Below the pieces are notes generated by a model, which ran no database searches, had not been told where the DNA came from, and worked only from the letters and a program-made list of their open reading frames with translations. The position numbers were made by a program, and so were the translations under genes. 64,000 bases of DNA from Comamonadaceae bacterium OS-4. GTDB taxonomy: Bacteria > Pseudomonadota > Gammaproteobacteria > Burkholderiales > Burkholderiaceae_C. Where the stretch lies: the NCBI GenBank assembly GCA_027924025.1, contig AP026970.1:372001-436000 (forward strand), read 5' to 3'. Below are positions 1 through 8,320 of this stretch, piece after piece (position 1 is the first letter of the stretch; every line of letters starts with the position of its first letter).

Positions 1-2
1 GC

Positions 3-455
3 GATTGGTACCTGCGGGACGACGCCGCACAGGCTAGTGGAGACTTTGCATCCCCTATTTTGGAAGCGCGAGGTAGCCGCCTACAGCATGAAAAATTGAT
101 CGACTTTATCCAACGAAACTACGCCGCCGATGCATCGGGTTGCTGGTACTTTCAGAATGGGCCGCAGCGGGTGTATGTCGAGCTGATGCACACCCCGTGG
201 ATCTGGCGCATTCAACCTGACGGACAGGTTCGTGCCCACACGGGAGCCCTCGTGTCTGTGCTCGAAAGCTTTATCGACGAGCAAGGCTTGCTATACCTCC
301 AAACCACCTTGGGCATTGGCTTGGTTCACACTGCGGATATGGCCCAGGCCGCCGTTCATGTAGAGCAGGGTGTGTGGGTGCCCAGTGACATCACCAGTGA
401 GTGGTTAGCGGCGCATTTCAGGTTTGTGCGCAGTCCGCTTGCTAGTCACACCTGA
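3..455 (+). CDS. Conserved hypothetical protein, 5' end outside window
   Basis: The reading frame is open from base 3 without a stop, so the first bases of the window are already coding and the true start lies upstream; 150 residues are visible. The text begins D-W-Y-L-R-D-D and has a conserved-looking centre at residues 45-62 (Y-F-Q-N-G-P-Q-R-V-Y-V-E-L). It has no signal peptide or membrane segment in the visible part and looks like a small cytoplasmic protein. I recall proteins of this look in many Comamonadaceae annotated only as a DUF family, possibly DUF2946, but cannot confirm the number. A TTG at 60 could be mistaken for a start, but the upstream codons are clearly part of the same protein. 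No function can be assigned. It is followed by a repeat and a terminator hairpin. Confidence 0.7.
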   Translation, partial: DWYLRDDAAQASGDFASPILEARGSRLQHEKLIDFIQRNYAADASGCWYFQNGPQRVYVELMHTPWIWRIQPDGQVRAHTGALVSVLESFIDEQGLLYLQTTLGIGLVHTADMAQAAVHVEQGVWVPSDITSEWLAAHFRFVRSPLASHT

Positions 456-463
456 TTTGAGTG

Positions 464-510
464 TTGCTATCAAATATATAGCGATAAGTGCAAGTGATAT
501 AGGCGCTAGA
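464..510 (+). repeat. Short palindromic repeat, family A, copy 1
   Basis: GCTAT at 465-469 and ATAGC at 478-482 form the arms of a small palindrome, followed by an AT-rich tract and GGCGCTAGA at 502-510. The same arrangement (GCTAT, 6-9 nt, ATAGC, then CGCGCA or a variant, about 10 nt, then AGCGCTA or a variant) recurs at 7198, 28450, 31523, 37411, 38417, 51110 and 58430. This copy lies just after the stop codon of the first gene. Confidence 0.6.
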
Positions 511-513
511 AAC

Positions 514-541
514 AAAAAAGCCGACTGGTGTCGGCTTTTTT
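514..541. terminator. Bidirectional intrinsic terminator
   Basis: Twelve-base perfect arms (AAAAAAGCCGAC at 514-525, its complement at 530-541) enclose a TGGT loop. The A-run on one side and T-run on the other make it work in both directions, which fits its place between the convergent first gene (+) and the cytochrome gene (-). Confidence 0.9.
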
Positions 542-555
542 GATGGGACGAAAGA

Positions 556-1080
556 TTATTTCGCTGCTGGCTCAGGCTTCTTGGGCTCGTCGAACTTGCC
601 GCCGCCCGCGTTAGCCATGAACACCACAGCACGCCCGATTTCGTAGTCAGAGAAGTCTCCACCGGCTTGGGCACCCATGGCGCCTTTGCCCTTGAGGGCG
701 GAGTTGTAAAGTGCGTCAAAGCCTGTCTTGACGCGTGCGCCCCAAGCACCTGCATCGCCAAACTTGGGCGCGCCAGCTGCGCCCACCGCATGGCAAGCCG
801 CGCACTGGGCTTTGTAGACTTCTTCGCCGGTTTTCATCTCGCGGTTGGCATCGCGAATCTCTACCATGCCGACCTTCTGGATGCGCTCGGCCGTTGCCTT
901 CTCTGCATTCACAGAGCCTGCTGCTGGCTTGTTCGCGGAGGTCACGTAATTCACCAAACCAATGATCACGAAGATCGGAATGACAAACGAGAAAAACGCC
1001 GCCAACAGCAATTGCTTGGGGGTTTTGACGGGGCCCGTGTGGTCTTCTTCGTGCGCAGTTGCTTGGCTGTTGTCGCTCAT
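556..1080 (-). CDS. Membrane-anchored c-type cytochrome, cytochrome c5 family
   Basis: A 174-residue single-haem cytochrome. Residues about 24-46 form one hydrophobic helix that would anchor the protein in the inner membrane with the haem domain in the periplasm. The haem-binding motif C-A-A-C-H is at residues 93-97, and M135 in G-K-G-A-M is the likely distal ligand, the spacing seen in cytochrome c5 proteins. Such proteins carry electrons between respiratory complexes and terminal oxidases. An in-frame ATG four codons upstream exists, but the ATG at 1080 is preceded by GAGGA six bases away and is the better start. The C-terminus is Lys/Pro/Ala rich. It is transcribed alone towards the terminator at 514-541. 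The exact electron partner cannot be read from the sequence. Confidence 0.88.
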   Translation of the reverse strand: MSDNSQATAHEEDHTGPVKTPKQLLLAAFFSFVIPIFVIIGLVNYVTSANKPAAGSVNAEKATAERIQKVGMVEIRDANREMKTGEEVYKAQCAACHAVGAAGAPKFGDAGAWGARVKTGFDALYNSALKGKGAMGAQAGGDFSDYEIGRAVVFMANAGGGKFDEPKKPEPAAK

Positions 1081-1168
1081 GGGTGTCCTCAAATTAATCG
1101 GGGGCTTTCAAACAGCTAGCAATTATAGCGGCCGGCCTTCTGAAACCACCTACAATCCATGTACTCTT

Positions 1169-1244
1169 GCGGCTGTAGCTCAGTGGATAGAGTATTGGCC
1201 TCCGAAGCCAAGGGTCGTGGGTTCGATCCCCGCCAGCCGCACCA
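1169..1244 (+). tRNA. tRNA-Arg (anticodon CCG)
   Basis: The acceptor stem GCGGCTG (1169-1175) pairs with CAGCCGC (1234-1240), followed by discriminator A and an encoded CCA (1242-1244). The D-arm GCTCAG..GAG, the anticodon stem TTGGC/GCCAA with loop CTCCGAA, and the T-arm GGTTCGATCCC are all present. The middle loop bases CCG decode the arginine codon CGG. It stands alone between the cytochrome gene and the HDOD gene. Confidence 0.96.
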
Positions 1245-1253
1245 CTTTCAGGA

Positions 1254-1275
1254 TTCAAAAACACGCTTTTTTGAA
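1254..1275 (+). terminator. Possible AT-rich terminator after tRNA-Arg
   Basis: TTCAAAAA (1254-1261) pairs with TTTTTGAA (1268-1275) around a six-base loop, nine bases after the tRNA CCA end. The stem is only A/T except for one C-G pair, so it is weak, but its position directly after the tRNA suits 3' end formation. Confidence 0.35.
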
Positions 1276-1318
1276 CTCCGCGTTCCCCAAAGTGCCGCCA
1301 CGATCGGTGTCACTTCAG

Positions 1319-2557
1319 TCAGATGGCAAGGCTATCTGCCCACACCAACGCTTCCATGTGCGCGATGTTGACTTGCTTCAAGGTGAAGGGAAGTCTCGCA
1401 AATGCGTGACTAAACTCCGTCTCCTGGTCCGACTCACACGCGCAGACCAAGGCCAGCAGGTCGCCGAAAACGCCGCCGCCTGTGAGTAGGGTTTCCGCCA
1501 CGCTTTCGTCCAGAGCCAGTTGCGTCACCAGCTCCGGCATCGGCCTACCCAGTAGCGTGTCCAGCTGCGACAGCAGGCCTACCAAAAATGCAGAGTCAGC
1601 ACTCTCCACGCCACTTTGCTGGAGCGCGAGCAGCTCCATCATGCGGCCACGAACGACAGCCGCCGTGCCCGGAATGCTGGCATGTGCACTGGTGTTGGTG
1701 AGCACGAGGGCCGACCAGCGAACCAGCCGCTCATAGCCGATCAACATCACGGCCTGCCGCAATGACGTGACCTTTTGAGGCAAGCCGGTACTGGCTGCGT
1801 TGATGATTCGCAGCAAACTCACGCCAAGCCCCGCATCCTTTTTGAGGGTGGTTTCTACTTGGTCCAGCTCTGCGCCGGATCTGAGCAGTTGAAAGAGGTG
1901 TATGGCGCTGGCCTGCGCGGGGGTCAGCACTTTGGATTGGGTGGTCTCCGGCACGGAGAGCCAATAGCCTTGGAATTCAGTGACACCCAAAGCAAGCATG
2001 CTTTCAAACTGCGTTGGCTGCTCTATCTTTTCGGCAATCAATACAGCGTTGGTTCTCACTCTGGTCGCGTGCACCAGCGACTTGTATTGCGCCGGTTCGA
2101 TGCGTCCGACATCGAGTTTCACGAAGTCCGCCAATCCTTGCCACGGCTTGTACACGGGTGCCACCACGCTGTGTTTGAAGGCCAGGCGAAAGCCACGCGC
2201 TTTGAGCGCCTGGAGGGCCGGCACCAGCGCCTGCACAAACTCTGCGCTGTGGCGCGGTGCGGGGCTGACCTCCACCACCGTTCTGGCTGGCGGCAAAAAA
2301 TCCCACTGCTGGCCGGTCAATCCTTTGTGGACTGAGTGGATGAAGATGTCGTGCTTTTGTGTTGAAAAGGGCGCGCCGCTTTGGGCGACTGCGTGCAGGG
2401 CCAGTGCCAGATCGCTGGCCTCTGAGTGTTCATTCGCCCGGGTCGAGCGGTTGAACAGTTGGTATGCCAGTACCGAACGCTCAGGACTGACAATGGGCTG
2501 CCGGGCGATTGACATCTGGTCTAACAGCTCCGGCAGCGGGGTAGGTGGCTCGTTCAT
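1319..2557 (-). CDS. HDOD-domain signalling protein with degenerate EAL domain
   Basis: A 412-residue soluble protein with the two-domain layout of the YuxH group: an N-terminal EAL-like domain (about residues 15-205, beginning S-I-A-R-Q-P-I-V) and a C-terminal HDOD domain (about 210-400, with L-L-R-I-I-N-A-A and A-V-M-L-I-G-Y). The position where active c-di-GMP phosphodiesterases have E-x-L reads Y-Q-L-F, so the EAL half is predicted to be catalytically dead and to act in binding or scaffolding. HDOD proteins of this kind usually link stress, motility or c-di-GMP signals. The ATG at 2557 (M-N-E-P-P-T) is preferred to an ATG 25 codons upstream because the extra residues are Cys-rich and unlike the family. 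No clear ribosome binding site was seen. Confidence 0.85.
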   Translation of the reverse strand: MNEPPTPLPELLDQMSIARQPIVSPERSVLAYQLFNRSTRANEHSEASDLALALHAVAQSGAPFSTQKHDIFIHSVHKGLTGQQWDFLPPARTVVEVSPAPRHSAEFVQALVPALQALKARGFRLAFKHSVVAPVYKPWQGLADFVKLDVGRIEPAQYKSLVHATRVRTNAVLIAEKIEQPTQFESMLALGVTEFQGYWLSVPETTQSKVLTPAQASAIHLFQLLRSGAELDQVETTLKKDAGLGVSLLRIINAASTGLPQKVTSLRQAVMLIGYERLVRWSALVLTNTSAHASIPGTAAVVRGRMMELLALQQSGVESADSAFLVGLLSQLDTLLGRPMPELVTQLALDESVAETLLTGGGVFGDLLALVCACESDQETEFSHAFARLPFTLKQVNIAHMEALVWADSLAI

Positions 2558-2649
2558 GCTAAGTGGGGTCGATGTGTGACCACACGAGGCTAACGTAGAC
2601 CCTTTGCACTGACAAGTCAGGCACGGGCGCAACCTGCAGTGCCGTAAGG

Positions 2650-3849
<1,200 letters not shown>

Positions 3850-3889
3850 TTATCGGCGCGGCGGTATTTGGGGGGCGCGGACGACGGGC

Positions 3890-3932
3890 TTTTGTGCGAT
3901 GAATAGAATAGATGTGCGAATATCGCGCAAAA
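3890..3932. promoter_or_regulatory. Candidate regulator binding site in pobA/pobR gap
   Basis: TTTTGTGCGAT (3890-3900) and ATCGCGCAAAA (3922-3932) are inverted copies that match at 10 of 11 positions and are 21 bp apart. A further GTGCGA half (3914-3919) lies between them. The pair sits just upstream of the regulator start and would overlap its promoter, as expected of an IclR-type site controlling both divergent genes. No binding consensus was available for comparison. Confidence 0.45.
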
Positions 3933-3946
3933 ACAGGAGTTAAGTG

Positions 3947-4762
3947 ATGTCTGATGCACCAGATGCAGATGCCCCGTTTGTAATTGCCAAGGCGGACCTG
4001 ATTGCCGGCATGGCCAAAGGCATGGCGGTGCTGGAAAGCTTCGACACGGAGCGGCAGCGTTTGAATGCCACCTTGGCCGCTCAAAGGGCAGGGATCACCC
4101 GGGCTGCCGCGCGCAGGCACTTGCTGACGCTGACCGCACTGGGCTACCTGGAGACAGACGGGAGCTACTTCTGGTTGTCCAGCAAGGTTTTGCGCTTCTC
4201 TGGCACCTACCTGTCTTCGGCGCGGTTTCCCCGGGTGGTGCAGCCCGCGCTTAACCGCCTGGCGGCACATACGCAAGAGTCGTTTTCGGCGGTGGTGCTG
4301 GATGGCAGCGAGGTGGTGATCGTGGCCCGCAGTGGGAACGATTGGCGCAGCTCCCCCGTGGGCAAAGCGCAGGTGCTCGCCTATGGCTTGCACCTGGGCG
4401 CGAGACTGCCTGCGCACGCCACCTCGACCGGGCGGGTGCTTCTGGCCGGGCTGTCTGATGCGGCTCTGGCCCAGTGGTTGTCTGCACACCCTTTGCGGCG
4501 TTTGACGTCGCACACCGTGACTGACCCTGCGGTACTCAAGGCACAGGTTGAGGCGGCGCGCAAGGCAGACTACAGCTTGGCCTTTCAGGAGCACGAACTC
4601 GGGGTGCAGGCGTTGGCGGTCCCTTTGCGGAACCCGCAAGGCAAAGTGGTCGGCGCGTTAAATGTCGTGGCGGCTCCGCACCGGTGGCAGCCCGAGGAAT
4701 TCAGGCTCGCCTTGCTACCCGTCTTGCAAGATGCGGCTCAAGAGTTGCGTGCGTTACTGTGA
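3947..4762 (+). CDS. pobR: IclR-family transcriptional regulator, probable activator of pobA
   Basis: A 271-residue regulator with an N-terminal winged helix-turn-helix (about residues 18-80, G-M-A-V-L-E-S-F then A-A-R-R-H-L-L-T-L) and a C-terminal IclR effector domain (about 90-265; A-T-S-T-G-R-V-L-L-A is a typical IclR signature). In related bacteria PobR senses 4-hydroxybenzoate and switches on pobA; the divergent neighbour makes the same role likely here. The ATG at 3947 has CAGGAG seven bases upstream; a GTG one codon earlier is too close to that site. The name is inferred from context and family. Confidence 0.87.
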   Translation: MSDAPDADAPFVIAKADLIAGMAKGMAVLESFDTERQRLNATLAAQRAGITRAAARRHLLTLTALGYLETDGSYFWLSSKVLRFSGTYLSSARFPRVVQPALNRLAAHTQESFSAVVLDGSEVVIVARSGNDWRSSPVGKAQVLAYGLHLGARLPAHATSTGRVLLAGLSDAALAQWLSAHPLRRLTSHTVTDPAVLKAQVEAARKADYSLAFQEHELGVQALAVPLRNPQGKVVGALNVVAAPHRWQPEEFRLALLPVLQDAAQELRALL

Positions 4763-5268
4763 TGGTGTGAATACGTCAACTGAGAAGTAGCCCCGAAGAG
4801 CGCAACTACATTTTCTTTCGGCGAGTTTCTAGAAATGTTATATTTTATTTAAATTGATTTAAATAAATTTACAGCCATGCAAAAATCTTCTGAAACAGTG
4901 GAAGTATTGCCTTTCAGTTTTTGGTTAAATCCAAACGTGGTGCCTTATCTGCGAAGTGAAGGTGTGGCTCGCTCTGGAAAGCTGGAAGGCGCCAGTGATG
5001 ACGCGCAGGTCCCGTTCTCCAAACTGCCACATGCGTCCACAACAGCACCAATCGCGCCAAAAAATAACAGCCGAAATACGAATATTTCTCGATAGGGTAT
5101 TGCTGTTGCTTTAAACAGATAAACTGTTAATAAATTGGCAAATTAATGACGTTTTGCGGATGCGCGGCTGCGACAAAGTGACATGAGTCGAATAAAATGC
5201 AACGGAAGCCCCAAAACTGAAAAATTTAAATTCGGTCGCGGTCCCCAGTGCCTTTTAATCCCTTTGCC
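4763..5268. other. AT-rich intergenic region of about 500 bp
   Basis: This gap is far richer in A/T than its surroundings. It holds two copies of the self-complementary octamer ATTTAAAT (4847-4854 and 4857-4864), a weak inverted repeat AACAG..CTGTT near 5114-5128, and one small open frame (4877-5095). No terminator with a convincing stem was found after pobR. It could contain promoters for the helix-turn-helix/receiver gene, but no clear -35/-10 pair stands out. Confidence 0.5.
4877..5095 (+). CDS. Doubtful small hypothetical protein (72 aa)
   Basis: An open frame beginning M-Q-K-S-S-E-T and ending N-T-N-I-S-R in the AT-rich gap. There is no ribosome binding site before the ATG, no recognisable domain, and the Ser/Pro/Asn-rich tail is not typical of a folded protein. 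It may be chance coding potential in an intergenic region. It is listed because nothing else fills the gap. Confidence 0.2.
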   Translation: MQKSSETVEVLPFSFWLNPNVVPYLRSEGVARSGKLEGASDDAQVPFSKLPHASTTAPIAPKNNSRNTNISR

Positions 5269-5904
5269 ATGACTAACAGCAGCGACGTTCTGACGACACA
5301 ACAAGCAGCCCGTATCCTTGGGCTGTCCACCACCTCGGTGCAGAAAATGGTCATCAGCGGCGAGTTGGAAGCATGGGTCACTCCCGGAGGGCATCGCCGC
5401 ATCTTTCGCAGTGCCATCGACAAGCTGGTGCAGTCGCGCGGTACCGCCGCCCCTACAGAAACCGGTGCGCGCCCCTTGCGTGTGTTGCTCGCCGAGGATG
5501 ATCCCATCCAAGTGGCGTACTTTCAGGCCCTATTGGCGCGTGGCGGCCACGATGTGGCACTGACGGTTGCCAACGACGCATCGCAAGCCCTGATTCAGTT
5601 GGAGCGTCAGCGCCCGGACTTGGTCGTTACCGATTTGATGATGACGCCTTTTGACGGCTACCACCTGATCAACGCCATGGCGCAAGAAAGCGCCTACCAA
5701 CCAATCGAGGTCATTGTGCTCACCGCGCTGACCCGCAAGGAAGTTGAAGACGATGGCCGCCTGCCCAACTGGGTGACGCTGTACCAAAAGCCCTTGCAGG
5801 CAGAGCGCCTGTTGGGTTACCTCGACGCGCTCGCCACCCGCTTGAACCGCGCGGGTCAATTTATCCAAGCGCCTGCACAGCCCAAACGCGGCCCTGCGGC
5901 CTGA
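5269..5904 (+). CDS. Excisionase-type helix-turn-helix protein fused to a response-regulator receiver domain
   Basis: A 211-residue protein with an N-terminal excisionase/MerR-type DNA-binding domain (about residues 6-55: L-T-T-Q-Q-A-A-R-I-L-G-L-S, then W-V-T-P-G-G-H-R-R-I) and a C-terminal receiver domain (about 70-185: L-L-A-E-D-D-P, phospho-acceptor D in V-V-T-D-L-M-M near residue 120, conserved K in Y-Q-K-P-L). This reverses the usual order, in which the receiver comes first. It should bind DNA in a phosphorylation-dependent way, but no histidine kinase is adjacent. The start could also be a GTG at 5248, giving 218 residues; neither start has a good ribosome binding site. It is followed at once by the helicase gene. 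Confidence 0.82.
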   Translation: MTNSSDVLTTQQAARILGLSTTSVQKMVISGELEAWVTPGGHRRIFRSAIDKLVQSRGTAAPTETGARPLRVLLAEDDPIQVAYFQALLARGGHDVALTVANDASQALIQLERQRPDLVVTDLMMTPFDGYHLINAMAQESAYQPIEVIVLTALTRKEVEDDGRLPNWVTLYQKPLQAERLLGYLDALATRLNRAGQFIQAPAQPKRGPAA

Positions 5905-5952
5905 ACGCTCACGGGGGCTCGTGCCGCCGTGGCTGCCACTGAGTATCCCGAT

Positions 5953-7197
5953 ATGCCATTTTCAAATTTAGGCCTTAGCGCCCCACTGGCCGCTGCTATG
6001 GAGCGGCAGTTTGCTGCGCCCACGCCGGTGCAAGCAGCCTCCCTTCCTGCCGCCCTCGCGGGCCGTGATGTGCTGGTCTGCGCGCAGACCGGCTCCGGCA
6101 AAACGGCAGCCTTTGCGCTGGCGGTGCTGCAGCGCTGGGTCGTAGAGTCGTCGTCCGCTGGGCCTAACCCCCAAACCTTGGTGTTGGTGCCGACGCGGGA
6201 GCTCGCCGTCCAGGTGGGCGGAGTCCTGTCCGGCCTGGCGCGCGATGCCGGCCTTGGCGTCAAGGTCTCGGTGGTGTTCGGTGGTGTGTCGATCAACCCG
6301 CAAATGATGGCCTTGCGGGGTGGCACTAACATCGTGATTGCGACCACCGGTCGCCTGCTGGATTTGGTCGAGCGCAATGCGGTGCGCCTGGACCAGATTC
6401 GTTGCCTGGTGCTGGACGAAGCCGACCGCATGCTCGATTTGGGTTTTGCCGAAGAGTTGGACCGGATTGACGCGCTACTCCCTGAGCGCCACCAAAGCCT
6501 GCTGTTTTCTGCCACCTTCGGCCCTGCGGTGCGCAGCCTTGCCGAGGCGCGCTTGCGGGATCCCGAGAGCATCACCCTCGACACCGAAGAGCAGGCGCCG
6601 CCCGATATCCTGCAGCGGGCCATCCGGGTGGATGCCAATCGCCGTACGCAGCTTTTGCGGCACTTGGTCACGGCCGAAGCCTGGCCGCGTGCGCTGGTAT
6701 TTGTAGCGACCAAATATGCCGCAGAAATGGTGGCGGATAAGCTGCGCCGCGCTGGATTGCAGGCGGAGCCGTTTCACGCCCAGTTAAGCCAGGGCAAGCG
6801 CAGTCAGGTGCTGTTTGATTTCAAGGCCAGTGTGGTGCAAGTGGTGGTGGCCACCGATGTGGCTGCCCGTGGTGTGGATATCGCCGGCTTGCCGGTCGTG
6901 GTCAATTACGACCTGCCACGTGCCGCAGCAGACTATGTTCATCGCATCGGTCGCACTGCGCGGGCGGGTAAAACCGGCACCGCGGTCAGCTTTGTGAGTG
7001 CAGAAACCGCCGCACATTTCGCCTTGATCGAAAAGCGCAATGCCATCACCGTGCCGCAAGAAGAGGTGCCGGGCTTTGAGCCTGCACAGGCGCTACCAGC
7101 CATCAGCGCGGATCGCGCAGCGGGCGGAATCAAGGGGCACCGGCCCAGCAAAAAAGACAAATTGCGTGCAGCCGGCCTATTGCCGCGATTGCAATAA
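5953..7197 (+). CDS. DEAD-box ATP-dependent RNA helicase, RhlE type
   Basis: A 414-residue RNA helicase with the full motif set: Q-motif region F-x-x-L-G-L-S, motif I A-Q-T-G-S-G-K-T (about residues 49-56), Ia P-T-R-E-L-A, II D-E-A-D (about 155-158), III S-A-T, and the C-terminal H-R-I-G-R-T-A-R-A-G motif VI (about 332-341). The short tail ends in basic residues, as in RhlE proteins that help ribosome assembly and RNA decay. The ATG at 5953 (M-P-F-S-N-L) matches the family start; a GTG eight codons upstream would add an unrelated leader. It begins 48 bp after the helix-turn-helix/receiver gene and may be cotranscribed with it. Confidence 0.92.
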   Translation: MPFSNLGLSAPLAAAMERQFAAPTPVQAASLPAALAGRDVLVCAQTGSGKTAAFALAVLQRWVVESSSAGPNPQTLVLVPTRELAVQVGGVLSGLARDAGLGVKVSVVFGGVSINPQMMALRGGTNIVIATTGRLLDLVERNAVRLDQIRCLVLDEADRMLDLGFAEELDRIDALLPERHQSLLFSATFGPAVRSLAEARLRDPESITLDTEEQAPPDILQRAIRVDANRRTQLLRHLVTAEAWPRALVFVATKYAAEMVADKLRRAGLQAEPFHAQLSQGKRSQVLFDFKASVVQVVVATDVAARGVDIAGLPVVVNYDLPRAAADYVHRIGRTARAGKTGTAVSFVSAETAAHFALIEKRNAITVPQEEVPGFEPAQALPAISADRAAGGIKGHRPSKKDKLRAAGLLPRLQ

Positions 7198-7247
7198 TGC
7201 TATAAAAATAATAGCTGTATGCGCAGTCTTTAAGAAGGCTAGCGGTT
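7198..7247 (+). repeat. Short palindromic repeat, family A, copy 2
   Basis: GCTAT (7199-7203) and ATAGC (7211-7215) arms, then TGCGCAG and GGCTAGCGG at 7238-7246. It sits between the helicase stop and the phosphatase start with hardly any other sequence. Confidence 0.65.
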
Positions 7248-7253
7248 AGTTTT

Positions 7254-7757
7254 ATGCCTAAGTCCACTGCGCCCGCGACTTTGCTGTTTGTCTGCATGGG
7301 CAACATCTGCCGGAGTCCTACGGCCCATGGTGTCATGCGCCACAAAGCGCTGGCACAGGGTTGGGGTGCCGATGTCTTGCGGATCGATTCCGCAGGCACC
7401 CACAACTACCACCCCGGTGCGGCGCCCGATCCCCGCAGCTTGCAACACGCAGTTCGCCGCGGATACGCGTTTGCGGACCTGCGGGCTAGGCAGCTGGAGG
7501 CTAGCGATTTTGCAAGTGCCGACCTCATCCTGGTGATGGACTGGGACAACCTCGCGCTCGTAGAGGCGCAGTGCCCCGACTACAACCATCACAAAGTGCG
7601 CAGGCTGACCGAGTTTTGTACCCGCCACGATGCGAGCGTGGTTCCTGATCCGTATTACGGCGGAGAAGCGGGGTTTGAGCAGGTGTTGGATCTGGTGGAA
7701 GATGCCTGCGACGGGCTCCTGGCCCACATCGCCCGTCAGCAAGCCCGCACGAAATAG
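7254..7757 (+). CDS. Low-molecular-weight protein tyrosine phosphatase
   Basis: A 167-residue cytoplasmic phosphatase. The P-loop C-M-G-N-I-C-R-S (residues 14-21) has the C-x5-R-S pattern, with the nucleophilic Cys first, and the general-acid loop D-P-Y-Y-G-G (about 131-136) is intact, so it should be active. It removes phosphate from tyrosine residues of bacterial proteins or from small aromatic phosphates. There is no exopolysaccharide tyrosine-kinase gene beside it, so its target is not evident. It stands between a repeat and a small conserved gene. Confidence 0.93.
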   Translation: MPKSTAPATLLFVCMGNICRSPTAHGVMRHKALAQGWGADVLRIDSAGTHNYHPGAAPDPRSLQHAVRRGYAFADLRARQLEASDFASADLILVMDWDNLALVEAQCPDYNHHKVRRLTEFCTRHDASVVPDPYYGGEAGFEQVLDLVEDACDGLLAHIARQQARTK

Positions 7758-7773
7758 GCGCTGACAATGGGGT

Positions 7774-8103
7774 ATGAACGAGTACACCCCTTCCATTGAA
7801 ATTCCCCCCTCATTTCTGCAGCTGTACGTGGTGCCGGGCCGCACCAAACCGTCTGCCCCCTTGTCCCAGGTGTTGACTGAGTACGAGCTCTGCGAAGACA
7901 TGGCCCAAATGCTGGCGCCGACCGCGGCAGACATGCAATTCAAGCTCGGTGTTACCGAGCAGGACGTGATCGAACGCTGCTACCTGGGCCTGCGCACCGA
8001 ACCTTGCGTGCTCAATGCAGCGCAATCTGCATGGGTCGTTCAAAGAATGGCTGAAATCTTGTCGTGGCCATGGCAGAATCTTGAAAACGTTGTCAAAGCG
8101 TAA
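7774..8103 (+). CDS. Conserved-looking hypothetical protein (109 aa)
   Basis: A soluble 109-residue protein beginning M-N-E-Y-T-P-S-I and ending N-V-V-K-A, rich in Leu, Glu and Ala with no signal peptide, membrane segment or known motif. The start lies 16 bp after the phosphatase stop, behind a GGGGT stretch that may serve as ribosome binding site, so it is probably cotranscribed with the phosphatase. Its codon use resembles the neighbours, which supports a real gene. I do not recognise the family. Confidence 0.65.
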   Translation: MNEYTPSIEIPPSFLQLYVVPGRTKPSAPLSQVLTEYELCEDMAQMLAPTAADMQFKLGVTEQDVIERCYLGLRTEPCVLNAAQSAWVVQRMAEILSWPWQNLENVVKA

Positions 8104-8235
8104 CTATCCGGTAACCAAATTGCCAAACCCAGTGGTTTAGCTCCGGTGGGCCGTCGGCGTGTCTCCTTTGTACAAAACCGATTTTGATTTTGCAGAAAAA
8201 AGCGCAAAAGCATCGATTTCTAAGGGTTTGCCCGA

Positions 8236-8271
8236 GGTGGTTGGAGAGGTAATTTAATTACCATCCACCAC
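8236..8271. promoter_or_regulatory. Extended palindrome before the alpha-glucoside operon
   Basis: GGTAATT and AATTACC (8248-8262) form a perfect 15-bp palindrome around one T. Outer arms GTGGTTGGA and TCCACCAC extend the symmetry with one unpaired base. It lies about 50 bp upstream of the first operon start. It could be an operator for a LacI-type or similar regulator, or an mRNA hairpin in the leader. No regulator gene is adjacent. Confidence 0.5.
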
Positions 8272-8320
8272 ATCCCGCTGCAGTCTCACCAAGACTGGGC
8301 CCCCCGTCAGGAGCATGTTT

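Noticed and set aside
1169..1244. Integration of a mobile island at tRNA-Arg
   Set aside because: No integrase gene and no direct repeat of the tRNA 3' end were seen within the window; neighbours are core genes.
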